Made by a program: the position numbers and the translations under genes. Shown piece by piece: positions 9,641-18,800 of a stretch of DNA of 37,410 nt. The notes under the pieces are model-generated. The model had not been told where the DNA came from. It made no database searches and worked only from the letters and a program-made list of their open reading frames with translations. The stretch comes from Gemmatimonadota bacterium (GTDB lineage Bacteria > Gemmatimonadota > Gemmatimonadetes > Gemmatimonadales > Gemmatimonadaceae), in assembly GCA_021324775.1 (NCBI GenBank), contig JAJPIM010000028.1, forward strand, positions 1-37,410, given 5' to 3'. Within the stretch, counting starts at the first letter, position 1. Each line of letters opens with the position of its first letter.

Positions 9641-10964
9641 CCTGCTGGCGGCACGCTCCCAGATGGGCATGTCGCTGGCGTTTCACATCATTTTCGCGGT
9701 CGTGGGCATCGGAATGCCCGCCCTCATGGTCATCGCCGAGTCCCGGTGGCTGCGAACGGGCGACGTCCACTATCTCGAGTTGGCGAAGCGGTGGGCGCGC
9801 GGCACGGCAATTCTATTCGCGGTCGGCGCGGTCTCCGGGACGGTCCTGTCGTTCGAGTTGGGACTCCTCTGGCCGCGGTTCATGCAGTACGCGGGCGCGA
9901 TCATTGGGATGCCGTTCTCGCTCGAGGGCTTCGCCTTCTTCACCGAAGCGATCTTCCTCGGCGTCTACCTCTACGGGTGGGAGCGCGTGGGCCCCCGCGC
10001 CCACCTCGCCGCCGGCATCATCGTCGCGGTCAGCGGTGCCGTCTCGGGCATCTTCGTCGTGATCGCCAACGCCTGGATGAATACGCCGGCCGGCTTCCGT
10101 CTCTCAGGCGGCGTCCCCGTGGACGTCCACCCGCTCCGCGCGATGGCCACGCCGGCCGCGCTCCCCGAGACGCTGCACATGACGATCGCGGCCTACGCGG
10201 CGACTGGTCTCGTGGTCGCGGGCATCCACGCGTTCATGCTGCTCCGCGATCCTCGCAACGCGTTCCACCGCCGCGCCCTCCTCATCGCACTGTACGTGGG
10301 CGCCCCGGCCGCGGTAGTGCAGCCGGTGTCCGGCGACATCAGTGCGCGCTATGTCGCGGCCTGGCAGCCGGTCAAGCTGGCAGCCATGGAGGCGGACTTC
10401 ACGACGCAGCGCGGCGCGCCGCTTCACGTGGGCGGCCTTCCGGATGCGTCGCGACGGGTCACCCGCGGAGCGATCGAGATCCCGTACGCGCTCTCCCTTC
10501 TCGCGTTCCACGACCCGCACGCCACGGTCCAGGGTCTCTCCGATTTCCCGGAGGACCAGTGGCCGCCGGTCGCGATCACACACATCGCCTTCGACCTCAT
10601 GGTAGCACTCGGCACCATCATGGCGCTCGTGTCGCTCTGGGCGCTCGTCCTGCTGCTGCGCAAGCGCGAACCGGCCAGCTCGCGCCCGCTCCTCTGGGCA
10701 CTCAGCGCGATCGCGCCGGCCGGCTTCGTGGCGATCGAGGCGGGATGGACGGTCACCGAGGTGGGACGCCAACCGTGGGTGGTGTACGGCATCATGCGGA
10801 CGGCGGACGCGGTCACGCCAATGCCCGGTCTCATCGTGCCGTTCCTGACCTTTACGCTGCTCTACTGCCTCCTGGGCGCCATCGTCGCCTATCTGCTCTA
10901 TCAGCAGGTGGTCAAGAGCCCGCGGATCGCCGAGCCGCCGGTGGACACGGGGCTCCGGGGATGA
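9633..10964 (+). CDS. cydA: Cytochrome bd-type quinol oxidase subunit I
   Basis: Subunit I of the bd oxidase, which oxidises quinol and reduces oxygen to water in the inner membrane. Heme ligands are recognisable: the first His in MSLAFHIIFAVVG, and the His in ETLHMTIAAYAATG. The acidic pair of the proton/heme site is in FSLEGFAFFTEAIFLGVY, and the conserved GWTVTEVGRQPW motif is near the C-terminus. At 443 residues the quinol-binding Q-loop is short, as in the cyanide-insensitive (CioA-like) branch rather than the long E. coli form. It overlaps the upstream transporter by eight bases and cydB by four. Confidence 0.95.
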   Translation: MSDLLAARSQMGMSLAFHIIFAVVGIGMPALMVIAESRWLRTGDVHYLELAKRWARGTAILFAVGAVSGTVLSFELGLLWPRFMQYAGAIIGMPFSLEGFAFFTEAIFLGVYLYGWERVGPRAHLAAGIIVAVSGAVSGIFVVIANAWMNTPAGFRLSGGVPVDVHPLRAMATPAALPETLHMTIAAYAATGLVVAGIHAFMLLRDPRNAFHRRALLIALYVGAPAAVVQPVSGDISARYVAAWQPVKLAAMEADFTTQRGAPLHVGGLPDASRRVTRGAIEIPYALSLLAFHDPHATVQGLSDFPEDQWPPVAITHIAFDLMVALGTIMALVSLWALVLLLRKREPASSRPLLWALSAIAPAGFVAIEAGWTVTEVGRQPWVVYGIMRTADAVTPMPGLIVPFLTFTLLYCLLGAIVAYLLYQQVVKSPRIAEPPVDTGLRG

Positions 10965-12010
10965 GCGGAGGGGATGCGTCGCCGCTCGCGGTCGTGATGG
11001 CCGGCGTCATCGTCGTCGCGCTCACGGCCTACGTATTGCTCGCGGGCGCCGACTTCGGCGGCGGGGTCTGGGACCTCCTGGCGTCCGGCCCGCGGCGCAC
11101 GGCACAGCGGAACCTCATCGCGCACGCGATCGGACCGATCTGGGAAGCCAATCACGTCTGGCTGATCATCGTCGTCGTCCTGCTCTTCAGTTGCTTCCCG
11201 CCGGCGTTCTCGCGCCTCGCGGTCGTCCTCCACATCCCCTTCACACTGCTGCTCATCGGCATCGTGATGCGCGGCTCGGCGTTCACCTTCCGGACCTACG
11301 ACAGTGCGCACAGCGCCGTGCAGGAGCGATGGGGCCGCATCTTCGCCATCGCGAGTGTGGTCACTCCGGTACTCCTTGGCATGGCCATCGGCGCTATCGC
11401 CTCGGAGCGCGTGGGACGCGCGCCGGTGGGAGTGCCCGGCGCGTCGTTCGCGGATCAGTACCTGGCGCCCTGGCTCACCCCGTTCGCGTTATGCGTGGGC
11501 GCGCTCACACTTTCGCTCTTCGCGTTCCTTGCGGCCGTCTATCTCACGGTGGAAGCGGCCACCGATCGGGCGCTCCAGGAGGATTTCCGGCGCCGGGCCC
11601 TGGCCGCCGCAGCCGCGGTCTTCGCGACGGCGGCCGCCGCCCTGCTCGCGGCACACCTGACCGCACCACGCGTGCGCGACGCGCTGGTGATGAATCGCTG
11701 GGCGATCCCGTTCCACCTCGCGACCGGGGCCGCCGCAGTCGCCGCCATCGCCGCGCTGATCCGTCGCGCCTACCACGCGGCCCGCATAGCCGCCGCGGTG
11801 CAGGTGATCCTCATCCTGAGCGGCTGGGCAATTTCCCAGTACCCGTTCATCATCCCGCCGGATCTCACGATCCGCGGCGCCGCCGCGCCCCGCGCGACGC
11901 TGGTACTGATCCTCACCGCCCTCGCCGCCGGCGCCCTCGTTCTCTTCCCGTCTCTCGCCTACCTGTTCCGGGTCTTCAAGGGGCGGGATGCCCTCGTGGC
12001 AGGCCGTTAG
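10961..12010 (+). CDS. cydB: Cytochrome bd-type quinol oxidase subunit II
   Basis: Subunit II partners CydA. The opening VIVVALTAYVLLAGADFGGG and the following IGPIWEANHVWLIIVVVLLF are the family's most conserved stretches. GSAFTFRTY and ISQYPFIIPPDLTI are also present. There are about eight hydrophobic helices in 349 residues. The ATG at 10961 overlaps the cydA stop (ATGA). No cydX-like small ORF or cydCD is visible downstream. The gene ends 70 bp before the AbiE-like cassette, which is on the opposite strand. Confidence 0.95.
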   Translation: MSGGDASPLAVVMAGVIVVALTAYVLLAGADFGGGVWDLLASGPRRTAQRNLIAHAIGPIWEANHVWLIIVVVLLFSCFPPAFSRLAVVLHIPFTLLLIGIVMRGSAFTFRTYDSAHSAVQERWGRIFAIASVVTPVLLGMAIGAIASERVGRAPVGVPGASFADQYLAPWLTPFALCVGALTLSLFAFLAAVYLTVEAATDRALQEDFRRRALAAAAAVFATAAAALLAAHLTAPRVRDALVMNRWAIPFHLATGAAAVAAIAALIRRAYHAARIAAAVQVILILSGWAISQYPFIIPPDLTIRGAAAPRATLVLILTALAAGALVLFPSLAYLFRVFKGRDALVAGR

Positions 12011-12074
12011 CCGCGGCCCTAGCTCATTGTCGCCGGGCTGGGTTTAGTTGGACTCGGAGAGGCACGCCGCGGCT
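12009..12074. repeat. Inverted 9-mer after cydB
   Basis: agccgcggc (12009-12017) and gccgcggct (12066-12074) form an inverted pair about 50 nt apart in the convergent gap between cydB and the AbiE-like toxin gene. No T-run follows. It could be a long-range terminator stem or a remnant of the insertion boundary. Confidence 0.3.
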
Positions 12075-12080
12075 CCTATC

Positions 12081-13019
12081 CTACTTCACTAGCATGTCCA
12101 GCATCGCTGAGGCGTCAGTTAAGTACCCTTCCGCGTCGGCTCGTGCCGCCACCGTCGTAACAGATGGCTCACGTTCGTGCCGCATCATGGCGACTTGGTC
12201 GTGGAGATTGCGTAGCGCTCCACGAGATAGGCCGCTCAGATTTGATGCGCCACTTCTCACGATTGATTCAGCCAGTGAGTCGGTCGCGACAATGCGTTTG
12301 ATATCCTCTCGTACAGTCTCGACCACGCTTTGCCCAGCCGCAAATACATCTCGCAGATAAAGTATGTCCTTCGCCGCTTCCAGGCGCGCCGTTGCACTGC
12401 CCGTTCCAAGGCGGAGTGGAAATGTTGCCGACTTGTTGAGCACAAAAGCGCCGAGGCATGGTACGCGAACCACCAATTCAGTCGGCTGAACATCGCTCGG
12501 CGACGTGACGGCGATTCTATCCGCAAGCGGCAACAACAGCGTTACGGTATGGCGTTCGAGAATACCGAGACTGCCGAATGCGATTGCATCGATGCCTCGT
12601 TGCCCCGGAACGCTGGTTGAACGTCCTTGGTTGCGCGCAGGCACGTTGTGGTTTATCAGAAACTCAATCCGTTCACCTCGCGATGCGTCGCGCACCCACA
12701 CAGCCGTGCTCGGACCATCGCTCTCTGGCCTAAATCCCGAATCGATTAGTACGCTGGCCAGACTTGGCCGTGTCGACGAATCCAGGCTCGTCGGAAAAAG
12801 TATGTCGGCTTCTGTGGTGAGCGAAGGTCGTTGAATCCAGCCCGAGAATCCGCCGTACCTATGGTACAGATAGGGCACCCAACCGCCGATCAGGATCAGG
12901 TCTGGCAGGTACGGGCCGAGTGCAAGCAGCACGTTGACGAGAGTTCGCTCCAGTGCAGGCTGACCAGTCGTGCCGTGAGCGGACAGCCGCAGGTCATCCT
13001 GTGGACTCACTCTTTCCAC
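12081..13019 (-). CDS. AbiEii-like nucleotidyltransferase (putative type IV toxin)
   Basis: Residues 35-80 look like the nucleotidyltransferase core of the AbiEii/MNT group. LILIGGWVPYLYHR supplies the GG motif, followed about 20 residues later by TTEADILFP with spaced acidic residues, and later ERIEFLINHNV as a possible third carboxylate strand. The usual DxD is here ExD, so it is a divergent member. The C-terminal half is alpha-helical (ARLEAAKDILYLRDVFAAGQ onward). The start is GTG at 13019, overlapping the upstream gene by 13 bases; GTG at 13010 would give a GTGA overlap instead. GC content is visibly lower than in neighbours, suggesting transfer. Toxin activity is inferred from family and arrangement. 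Confidence 0.6.
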   Translation of the reverse strand: MERVSPQDDLRLSAHGTTGQPALERTLVNVLLALGPYLPDLILIGGWVPYLYHRYGGFSGWIQRPSLTTEADILFPTSLDSSTRPSLASVLIDSGFRPESDGPSTAVWVRDASRGERIEFLINHNVPARNQGRSTSVPGQRGIDAIAFGSLGILERHTVTLLLPLADRIAVTSPSDVQPTELVVRVPCLGAFVLNKSATFPLRLGTGSATARLEAAKDILYLRDVFAAGQSVVETVREDIKRIVATDSLAESIVRSGASNLSGLSRGALRNLHDQVAMMRHEREPSVTTVAARADAEGYLTDASAMLDMLVK

Positions 13020-14074
13020 AGGGACCGGAGTCGGCCGTTTCGGATGACGTTAGCCTGTTCGCGCCCACGAAGCGGATAATGCCAGAGATCGAGAGCCAGT
13101 TGCAGATCGTCTACCACCGGTGCCGAGACCCCATCGCGTTCGAGAGTTCGGACGCCGCTCCAGATCGATGTTCGATAGTATGGCCGCATCAATACGAGTC
13201 GCCCATCGTCAGCAGCGGGCCACCGGTTCGCGATCGCCAACGACGCCAACTCGCCCGCGTCGTGTACATCGACGTAGAGGTGGAGGCGATCCCAGGTCGC
13301 ATGTGGCAATACAAATGCGGCGCCGGCATGAAGCGAGAGCGCCCATAGCCGATCCTTCCACATGAGTGCCTTGAGTCGGCCAATGAACGTTATTGGGTCC
13401 CCAATCGGAGCGTGAACCGCGAGCATGGCATTGCGACTCCATGCGTACACATCGGTCCAGCGGCTAAACAGCCGACTGGGACTTATAACACGTACTTCGG
13501 CTCGATTACCGGCTCCCAGGCGCCTTTGAACTAAACCGGAATCATACAACTGCTTCACCACACGGGAGGCGGTTGCTATTCCGACGCCCGCACTAGCGGC
13601 AAGATCGCGCACACCCCACACGTATTGTGCAGCTTCCGCAAGTAGTGCACGGACTACTAACGAGCTTCGGTCCGCAAAAGCATCCGTGCCGATGGTGCTG
13701 GGCATTGCGAGCGGTCCCAGATCTGTCCGGTCTATTAACAGCCAAGGTAAATGGAGACGGACCGCGCCCCGTAAATCGATGTAGTTCTGGTTCGCGTCAC
13801 GCAGAGCCCTCCGGAGATCCGGTCGGCCGCGGCGAATCACCCAGATAACGGTGCGCCATTTGCCGGGGGAACGCCTCGCGTACGTATCCTCCGACCAGGA
13901 TTCGAGGTGGAACGCCGCACGTGAGTCGCGTCCGGATGCCACGATCAAGCCAGAGGGGTCGTCCGGGTGTCCGACCACCCGTACCGAGGAAGGGAGGGCT
14001 GACCCCAGGTACTGTATTAGTGCCCGGTGCGGGATGCCTGCAGCTGATCCACCTATGGCGCCACGTTCCGTCAT
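13007..14074 (-). CDS. AbiEi-like winged-helix protein (putative type IV antitoxin)
   Basis: The 355-residue protein has an N-terminal domain with a nuclease-like fold feel: KWRTVIWVIRRGRPDLRRAL, then NQNYIDLRGAVRLHLPWLLI, resembling the 'xYxDLxGN' segment of AbiEi-related proteins. A winged helix is centred at residues 150-200 (YVWGVRDLAASAGVGIATAS then VVKQLYDSGLVQRR). The C-terminal third resembles AbiEi domains (GRLVLMRPYYRTSIW, VDDLQLALDLWHYP). It precedes the nucleotidyltransferase gene in the same transcript with an overlap, the usual antitoxin-first order of AbiE systems. The ATG at 14074 has no Shine-Dalgarno but sits 6 nt after a good -10 box. Confidence 0.6.
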   Translation of the reverse strand: MTERGAIGGSAAGIPHRALIQYLGSALPSSVRVVGHPDDPSGLIVASGRDSRAAFHLESWSEDTYARRSPGKWRTVIWVIRRGRPDLRRALRDANQNYIDLRGAVRLHLPWLLIDRTDLGPLAMPSTIGTDAFADRSSLVVRALLAEAAQYVWGVRDLAASAGVGIATASRVVKQLYDSGLVQRRLGAGNRAEVRVISPSRLFSRWTDVYAWSRNAMLAVHAPIGDPITFIGRLKALMWKDRLWALSLHAGAAFVLPHATWDRLHLYVDVHDAGELASLAIANRWPAADDGRLVLMRPYYRTSIWSGVRTLERDGVSAPVVDDLQLALDLWHYPLRGREQANVIRNGRLRSLWKE

Positions 14075-14080
14075 TATGGA

Positions 14081-14109
14081 ACAGTAGGTTGTCGGTGGAA
14101 CACATGCAA
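14081..14109 (-). promoter_or_regulatory. Probable leaderless promoter of the AbiE-like cassette
   Basis: On the minus strand TTGCAT (14104-14109) is followed after exactly 17 nt by TACTGT (14081-14086), and the ATG of the first gene begins 6 nt further on. Transcription would start at or next to the ATG, which explains the lack of a ribosome-binding site. Confidence 0.5.
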
Positions 14110-14156
14110 GATTCAGTTACGAGGCGGTCCCTCGGGTCAACAGCAGGCCGATAGCT

Positions 14157-15023
14157 CTACTCTTCCACCCGCTGGCCGAAACGGCCCCACCTGAGGTGGA
14201 GGCTGCGCGGCTCGACGGAGAACGAGATCATCACCGGGCGCGCGATGATCTCGCTGTCGGCGACAAAACCGGTATACCGGCTGTCGATGCTCTCCCCACG
14301 GTTGTCCCCGAGCAGGAAGTACTCGCCGGCGGGCACGACAATCGGCCCCCACGTCGCGGCCGTCGGCGCATACGCGGGCATATGCGCGCCGCCGAGGGAG
14401 TCGGCCACGAACGGACGTTGCCACGCGAACCGCCGGTCGACGCTCTCTCCTTCGCCCGCATGGATCGCGTACGGCTCGCGGACCGGCCGCTGATCGACTG
14501 ACAGGACGCCGCCCCGCATCGCGAGCGTGTCGCCACCCACTCCCGCCACACGCTTGATGTAGCCCGTGCCCCACTTGCGGTAGACGACGATGTCGCCGCG
14601 CCCGACATCTCCGCCGCGCCGCGGAACGGCGTACACGTGATCGCCCGCCACGAGCGCCGGCGCCATGGTGTCGTTCGGCACGCGCCGCATCTCGGCCACC
14701 GTGTCCCCCAGCAGTGCGTGCCAGGGCACGGTCACGACGGCGATCCCGGCACAGATGCCGAGATACACGAGGCCATGGTTGTACCACCGGAGGGTGTAGT
14801 GGGGCGAGGCTCGCCGCGCGGTGCGCGCTGCGCCAGCCGCCGCGATCGCCCACACGGCAACCGCCCCTGCCGTCTGCACTGCGAGCCCTGGCCGCCCCCC
14901 AATGGCCACCGCGGCCTCGAGTAGCCCTGCGGTCGCCACCCGCGTCGCCAGCCACACGACGGCCCCTCGCCCCGCATCCCCGGCGTAGAGATGCCCGAGT
15001 CCGGGAACCAGCAGCGAGAGCAC
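14157..15023 (-). CDS. Signal peptidase I-like protein with Thr at the catalytic Ser position
   Basis: An N-terminal membrane region (LLVPGLGHLYAGDAGRGAVV and three further hydrophobic segments) precedes an S26 peptidase domain. The signature box reads VPNDTMAPALVAGD, where the family has PSxSMxPTL; the nucleophile position is Thr119 (codon ACC). The lysine partner is present in YIKRVAGVGGDTLAM (about Lys157), and FLLGDNRGESIDSRYTGF is the conserved box E. The start is GTG at 15023. The frame runs further upstream without an ATG or GTG, and homologous N-termini often begin a few residues earlier (RRAWRAVVLSLL), so a rarer start such as CTG is possible. It lies downstream of the DedA gene on the same strand. 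Confidence 0.88.
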   Translation of the reverse strand: MLSLLVPGLGHLYAGDAGRGAVVWLATRVATAGLLEAAVAIGGRPGLAVQTAGAVAVWAIAAAGAARTARRASPHYTLRWYNHGLVYLGICAGIAVVTVPWHALLGDTVAEMRRVPNDTMAPALVAGDHVYAVPRRGGDVGRGDIVVYRKWGTGYIKRVAGVGGDTLAMRGGVLSVDQRPVREPYAIHAGEGESVDRRFAWQRPFVADSLGGAHMPAYAPTAATWGPIVVPAGEYFLLGDNRGESIDSRYTGFVADSEIIARPVMISFSVEPRSLHLRWGRFGQRVEE

Positions 15024-15072
15024 GACAGCGCGCCATGCCCGGCGGGGTGCCGTCGCCAGGGGCGGCGGTATT

Positions 15073-15102
15073 GAGGGCGACGTTGCTGAGGGCGACGTTG
15101 CT
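15073..15102. repeat. Perfect 15-bp tandem duplication at the DedA stop codon
   Basis: gagggcgacgttgct occurs twice in direct succession (15073-15087, 15088-15102). The second copy runs into the stop codon of the DedA gene. It probably arose by replication slippage. Confidence 0.85.
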
Positions 15103-15835
15103 AGGCGCGCCGGCGCCCCTGCTCCGGTGGCTCCATCTCGTCCCCGGGATCGCCGCCCGCCGCACCGGCATCGCCGTAGCCCGGCCGATCGGCCGCGGGT
15201 GGCTCTCCCTCGTCACGCAGCACGGGATACTCGCCGCTCAGGACGTCGAGTTGCCGCTCGAACTCACGCGCGGGCGGATCTCCAGCCGGCTCTTCCGTGC
15301 GCCGGACGTACAGCAGCACCAGCACGCCCACGAGCCCGGCCACGGCGAGTCCGATGACGTCTTCGTAGCGGCGGATGTGCCGCATCACGAGTTCCGCGGA
15401 CCGTCCGAACACCCACCCCAGCACGGTGAACATGCTCGCCCACGTGAGGGCGCTGATCGCGCTTCCCGCCACGTATTCGGCGACCGGCACATGCGCTGCC
15501 CCGCACGCAATCGGCAGCGTGATGCGGAGCCCGTAGGCGTACCGCACCGCCAGCGACGACCGCCACGGCGCTCGCCGCACACCCATGAGGGTCCGCGTGA
15601 ATGCCCGGCCGATCCTTGGCCAGCGGTTCCGTACCCACGCGCCACGCCACCGGCCCAGGTAGTAGAGGGCGATGTCGGCCACCCACGTCCCCACCGCACA
15701 GCTCATCGCCACCCACATGATCACCAGGTGGCCGTTGTGCGCGGCGATGCCCCCGGAAAGGGGCGCGAACTCCTCAGTGATGAAGCTGACTGCTCCGAGT
15801 GTGATATATGCCCACACCGAGCTCAGCTGATCCAT
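15101..15835 (-). CDS. DedA-family (VTT domain) membrane protein
   Basis: The start region SFITEEFAPLSGGIAAHNGH has the family's acidic residue, Pro and Gly positions. The second part holds the ALYYLGRWRGAWVR segment and the re-entrant-loop-like RYAYGLRITLPIACGAAHVP, with the conserved basic residue and proline. DedA proteins are linked to phospholipid (undecaprenyl phosphate or PE) translocation and envelope homeostasis. A hydrophilic, acidic and Pro-rich C-terminal tail of about 50 residues is unusual. I chose the ATG at 15835; the frame is open further upstream but that part overlaps the RND gene. It follows the RND transporter by 50 nt. Confidence 0.85.
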   Translation of the reverse strand: MDQLSSVWAYITLGAVSFITEEFAPLSGGIAAHNGHLVIMWVAMSCAVGTWVADIALYYLGRWRGAWVRNRWPRIGRAFTRTLMGVRRAPWRSSLAVRYAYGLRITLPIACGAAHVPVAEYVAGSAISALTWASMFTVLGWVFGRSAELVMRHIRRYEDVIGLAVAGLVGVLVLLYVRRTEEPAGDPPAREFERQLDVLSGEYPVLRDEGEPPAADRPGYGDAGAAGGDPGDEMEPPEQGRRRA

Positions 15836-15884
15836 GAAGGCGAACACGGGGGAAAGGTATAGTGAGGGACTGGGACCGGTGCCG

Positions 15885-18800
15885 TCAGTCTCCGGCAGCG
15901 GGTCCGGGGACCGGCGGATTACCCGGCAATCCACGTGCGCCAGGTTCCCTCGGCTCACCCTTCGCCCTCTTCGAGTCGATGGCCCGCTGCCGGAAGAACA
16001 CCTGCATGCCGGTGCGCCACTCGTCAAGGATTTCGTAGAAGGTCGGGATGACGAGCAATGTGAGGAATGTCGACGTGATCACGCCGCCGATCACCGCCCG
16101 CCCCAGCGGGGAGCGGAAGTCGGCACCTTCTCCAAATCCGAGGGCCACCGGGATCATCCCCGCGATCAGCGCCATCGTCGTCATCAGAATCGGCCGCAAC
16201 CGGATGCGCCCCGCCTCGATCAAGGCGTCGCGGGTCGACGATCCGTTCTTCTCCTTCGACCACTTCGCGAAATCGATCAGCAGGATCGCGTTCTTCGCCA
16301 CGATCCCCATGAGGAGGATGACGCCGATCAGGCTCATGATATTGATGCTCCCGTCGGTCACCCTGAGCGCGATCACCACGCCGATGAGCGAGAGCGGCAG
16401 TGACATCATGATGGCCAGCGGATCGAGGAACGACCCGAATTGCACCACCAGGATCAGATACATGAGCATGACCGCAAGGCCGAGCGCGGCAAAGATGCTG
16501 CCGTAGACGGTGTCCTTGTCCTTCACCTGGCCGCCCTGCGAGATCCGGACGCCCGGCGGGAGCTGCAGCTTCGCGACCTTGGCATTGATTGCGTCCGAGA
16601 CGTCGGAGAGCGACGCGCCCACCGGGTTGGCGCCCACGGTGATCACTTCGTCCCGGTCGAGATGGTCGATCTCGGCGGGTCCGAGCGTCGTGCTGATGGT
16701 CGCGACCTGGCCGAGCGGGATGGTGGCGAGCGGAGCCCCGCCCGCGGCACCGCCCATGCCTGCTGCCGCGCCAGCGGGATTCGCCACCGCCGCCGCCCCG
16801 GGGAGCACGAGCGGGAGCTGCGCGAGGTCGGCGAGGTTGGTCCGCGCCTCGGGCGCCAGCCGCACCGTCACGTCACGCGTCTTCCCGGTGGGATCGACCC
16901 AGTCGCCGGCGTGGACGCCGGCAAATGCGGGACGGAGTGATTGCGCGACCGTTCCTACGGTCACACCGAGCGTGGCCGCCAACCCCCGATTGAGATCGAT
17001 CTGCAATTCGGGACGCTGCCCCCTCGTGGACAAGCCCGCATCCGCGGCGCCCTTCACCGTCCGCACCTGGGCCAGCACTTGGTCGGCAAATCGTGCCAGC
17101 ACTGCTTCATCCGTCCCGCGCAGTTGCACTTCGATCTGCTTCCGCCGGTCGCCGAACCCATTCGAGAAGATGTACGGCGTCACGCCGCCGACACGCGCGA
17201 TCTCACTCCGGATCGTCTGCGCGAAATCTTGCTGTGATACGTGGCGCCGCGACCTGGGCACGAGCCGCACGTAGATGTCCGCGTCGTCCACCCGCCCCGA
17301 TCCGGCGGCGTCGCCAACGGTTGCGTAGGTGTAGTCCACTTCGGGATGCGAGCGAACCAGACGCCCCAGCTCGTCGAGCTTGAGCCGCATGTAGTCGAGA
17401 TTTGATCCCGGTGGCGTCTGCACGTCGATGTCGAACTCCGAGCGGTCGCTATCCGGGATGAATTCGCCCTTCCCATAGAATCTCTGAAATACAATCGCGC
17501 CGACAAACGAGATGACTGCGATGCTCACCATCGCGGCCCGGTGGTCGAGCGCCCATCCGATCACGCTCCTGTACGCGTCGGCCTGCCGGTCGAACCACAC
17601 GTTGAACCGGTCGAGCGCCCGGGCGAGCACGTTCCGGCGCTGATGCGCCTCGAGCTGCGGATCGGGCCAGTAGGCCGAGAGCATCGGATCCAGCGAGAAC
17701 GACACGAAGAGCGAGACGAGCACGGCGCACGCGATCGTCAGCGCGAATGGCTTGAACCACTGCCCCGCGATGCCATTCATGAACGCGACCGGCACGAATA
17801 CCGCCACGATCGAGAATGTCGTAGCGGTCACCGCCAGCCCGATCTCGTCGGTGCCGGAATGCGACGCGGCGACGTGATCTTCGCCCAGCTCGATGTGGCG
17901 GACGATATTCTCCCGGACCACGATCGCGTCGTCGATCAGGATGCCGATCGCCAGCGAGAGCCCGAGCAGCGACATCGTGTTGAGCGTGAACCCGCACGCC
18001 CAGACGGCGATGAACGCGGCGATCGTCGACACCGGGAGCGCGAGGCCCGTGATGATCGTCGACCGCCAGCTGTTGAGGAACAGGAACACCACCAGCACGG
18101 TCAGCAGCGCGCCTTCGATGAGCGCCTCTTCGACGTTCCGGACGGAGTTGCGCACGCGCACGCCCGCGTCACGAACCAGGGTGAGGTGCACGCCCGGAGG
18201 AAGGGTCTTCTGCAGCTCGGCGATCCGCGCCTTGATGTCGTCGGCCACCCGCGTCGTACTGATCCCCTTGGACTTCGTGATGTCCATCCCGATGCCCAGT
18301 TGGCCGTTGAACAGCGCGACGGACCGCGCTTCGACCGACGTGTCCTTGACGTCGGCGACCTGGCCGAGCCGCACGAGCTGCCCGCCCCGGCTCGCGACGA
18401 CCAGTTGCAGGAAATCCTGCGGCGTCTGGAGCCGCCCGAGCAGCCGGATCTGCTGCTCGGTCAGGGTCCCCACGACCGCGCCCACGGGCGCCGCCAGGTT
18501 CTGCGAGTTGAGCGCGTTCACGACGTCGGCCACACTCACGTGTGCGGCCTGGAGATCGGCGGGCCGCACGTTCACGGCGATCGTGCGGTCCACACCCCCC
18601 GACATCGTCACCTGCGCGACGCCGGTGATCGACCGCAGCTCCTTCGTGATCCCGGGGTCGGCGAGGATCGTGAGCTCGGACGGGCTCATCGTCTGCGACG
18701 TGAGCGCGAGCGACACGATCGGCAGCTCGCCCGGATCCTGCTTCTTGATGATCGGTTCCTTCATCTCCGCGGGGAGCTTGTCCCGGATCTCGGAGATCGC

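Noticed and set aside
15073-15102. Possible CRISPR-like or attachment repeat
   Set aside because: Only two adjacent copies without spacers; a simple tandem duplication.
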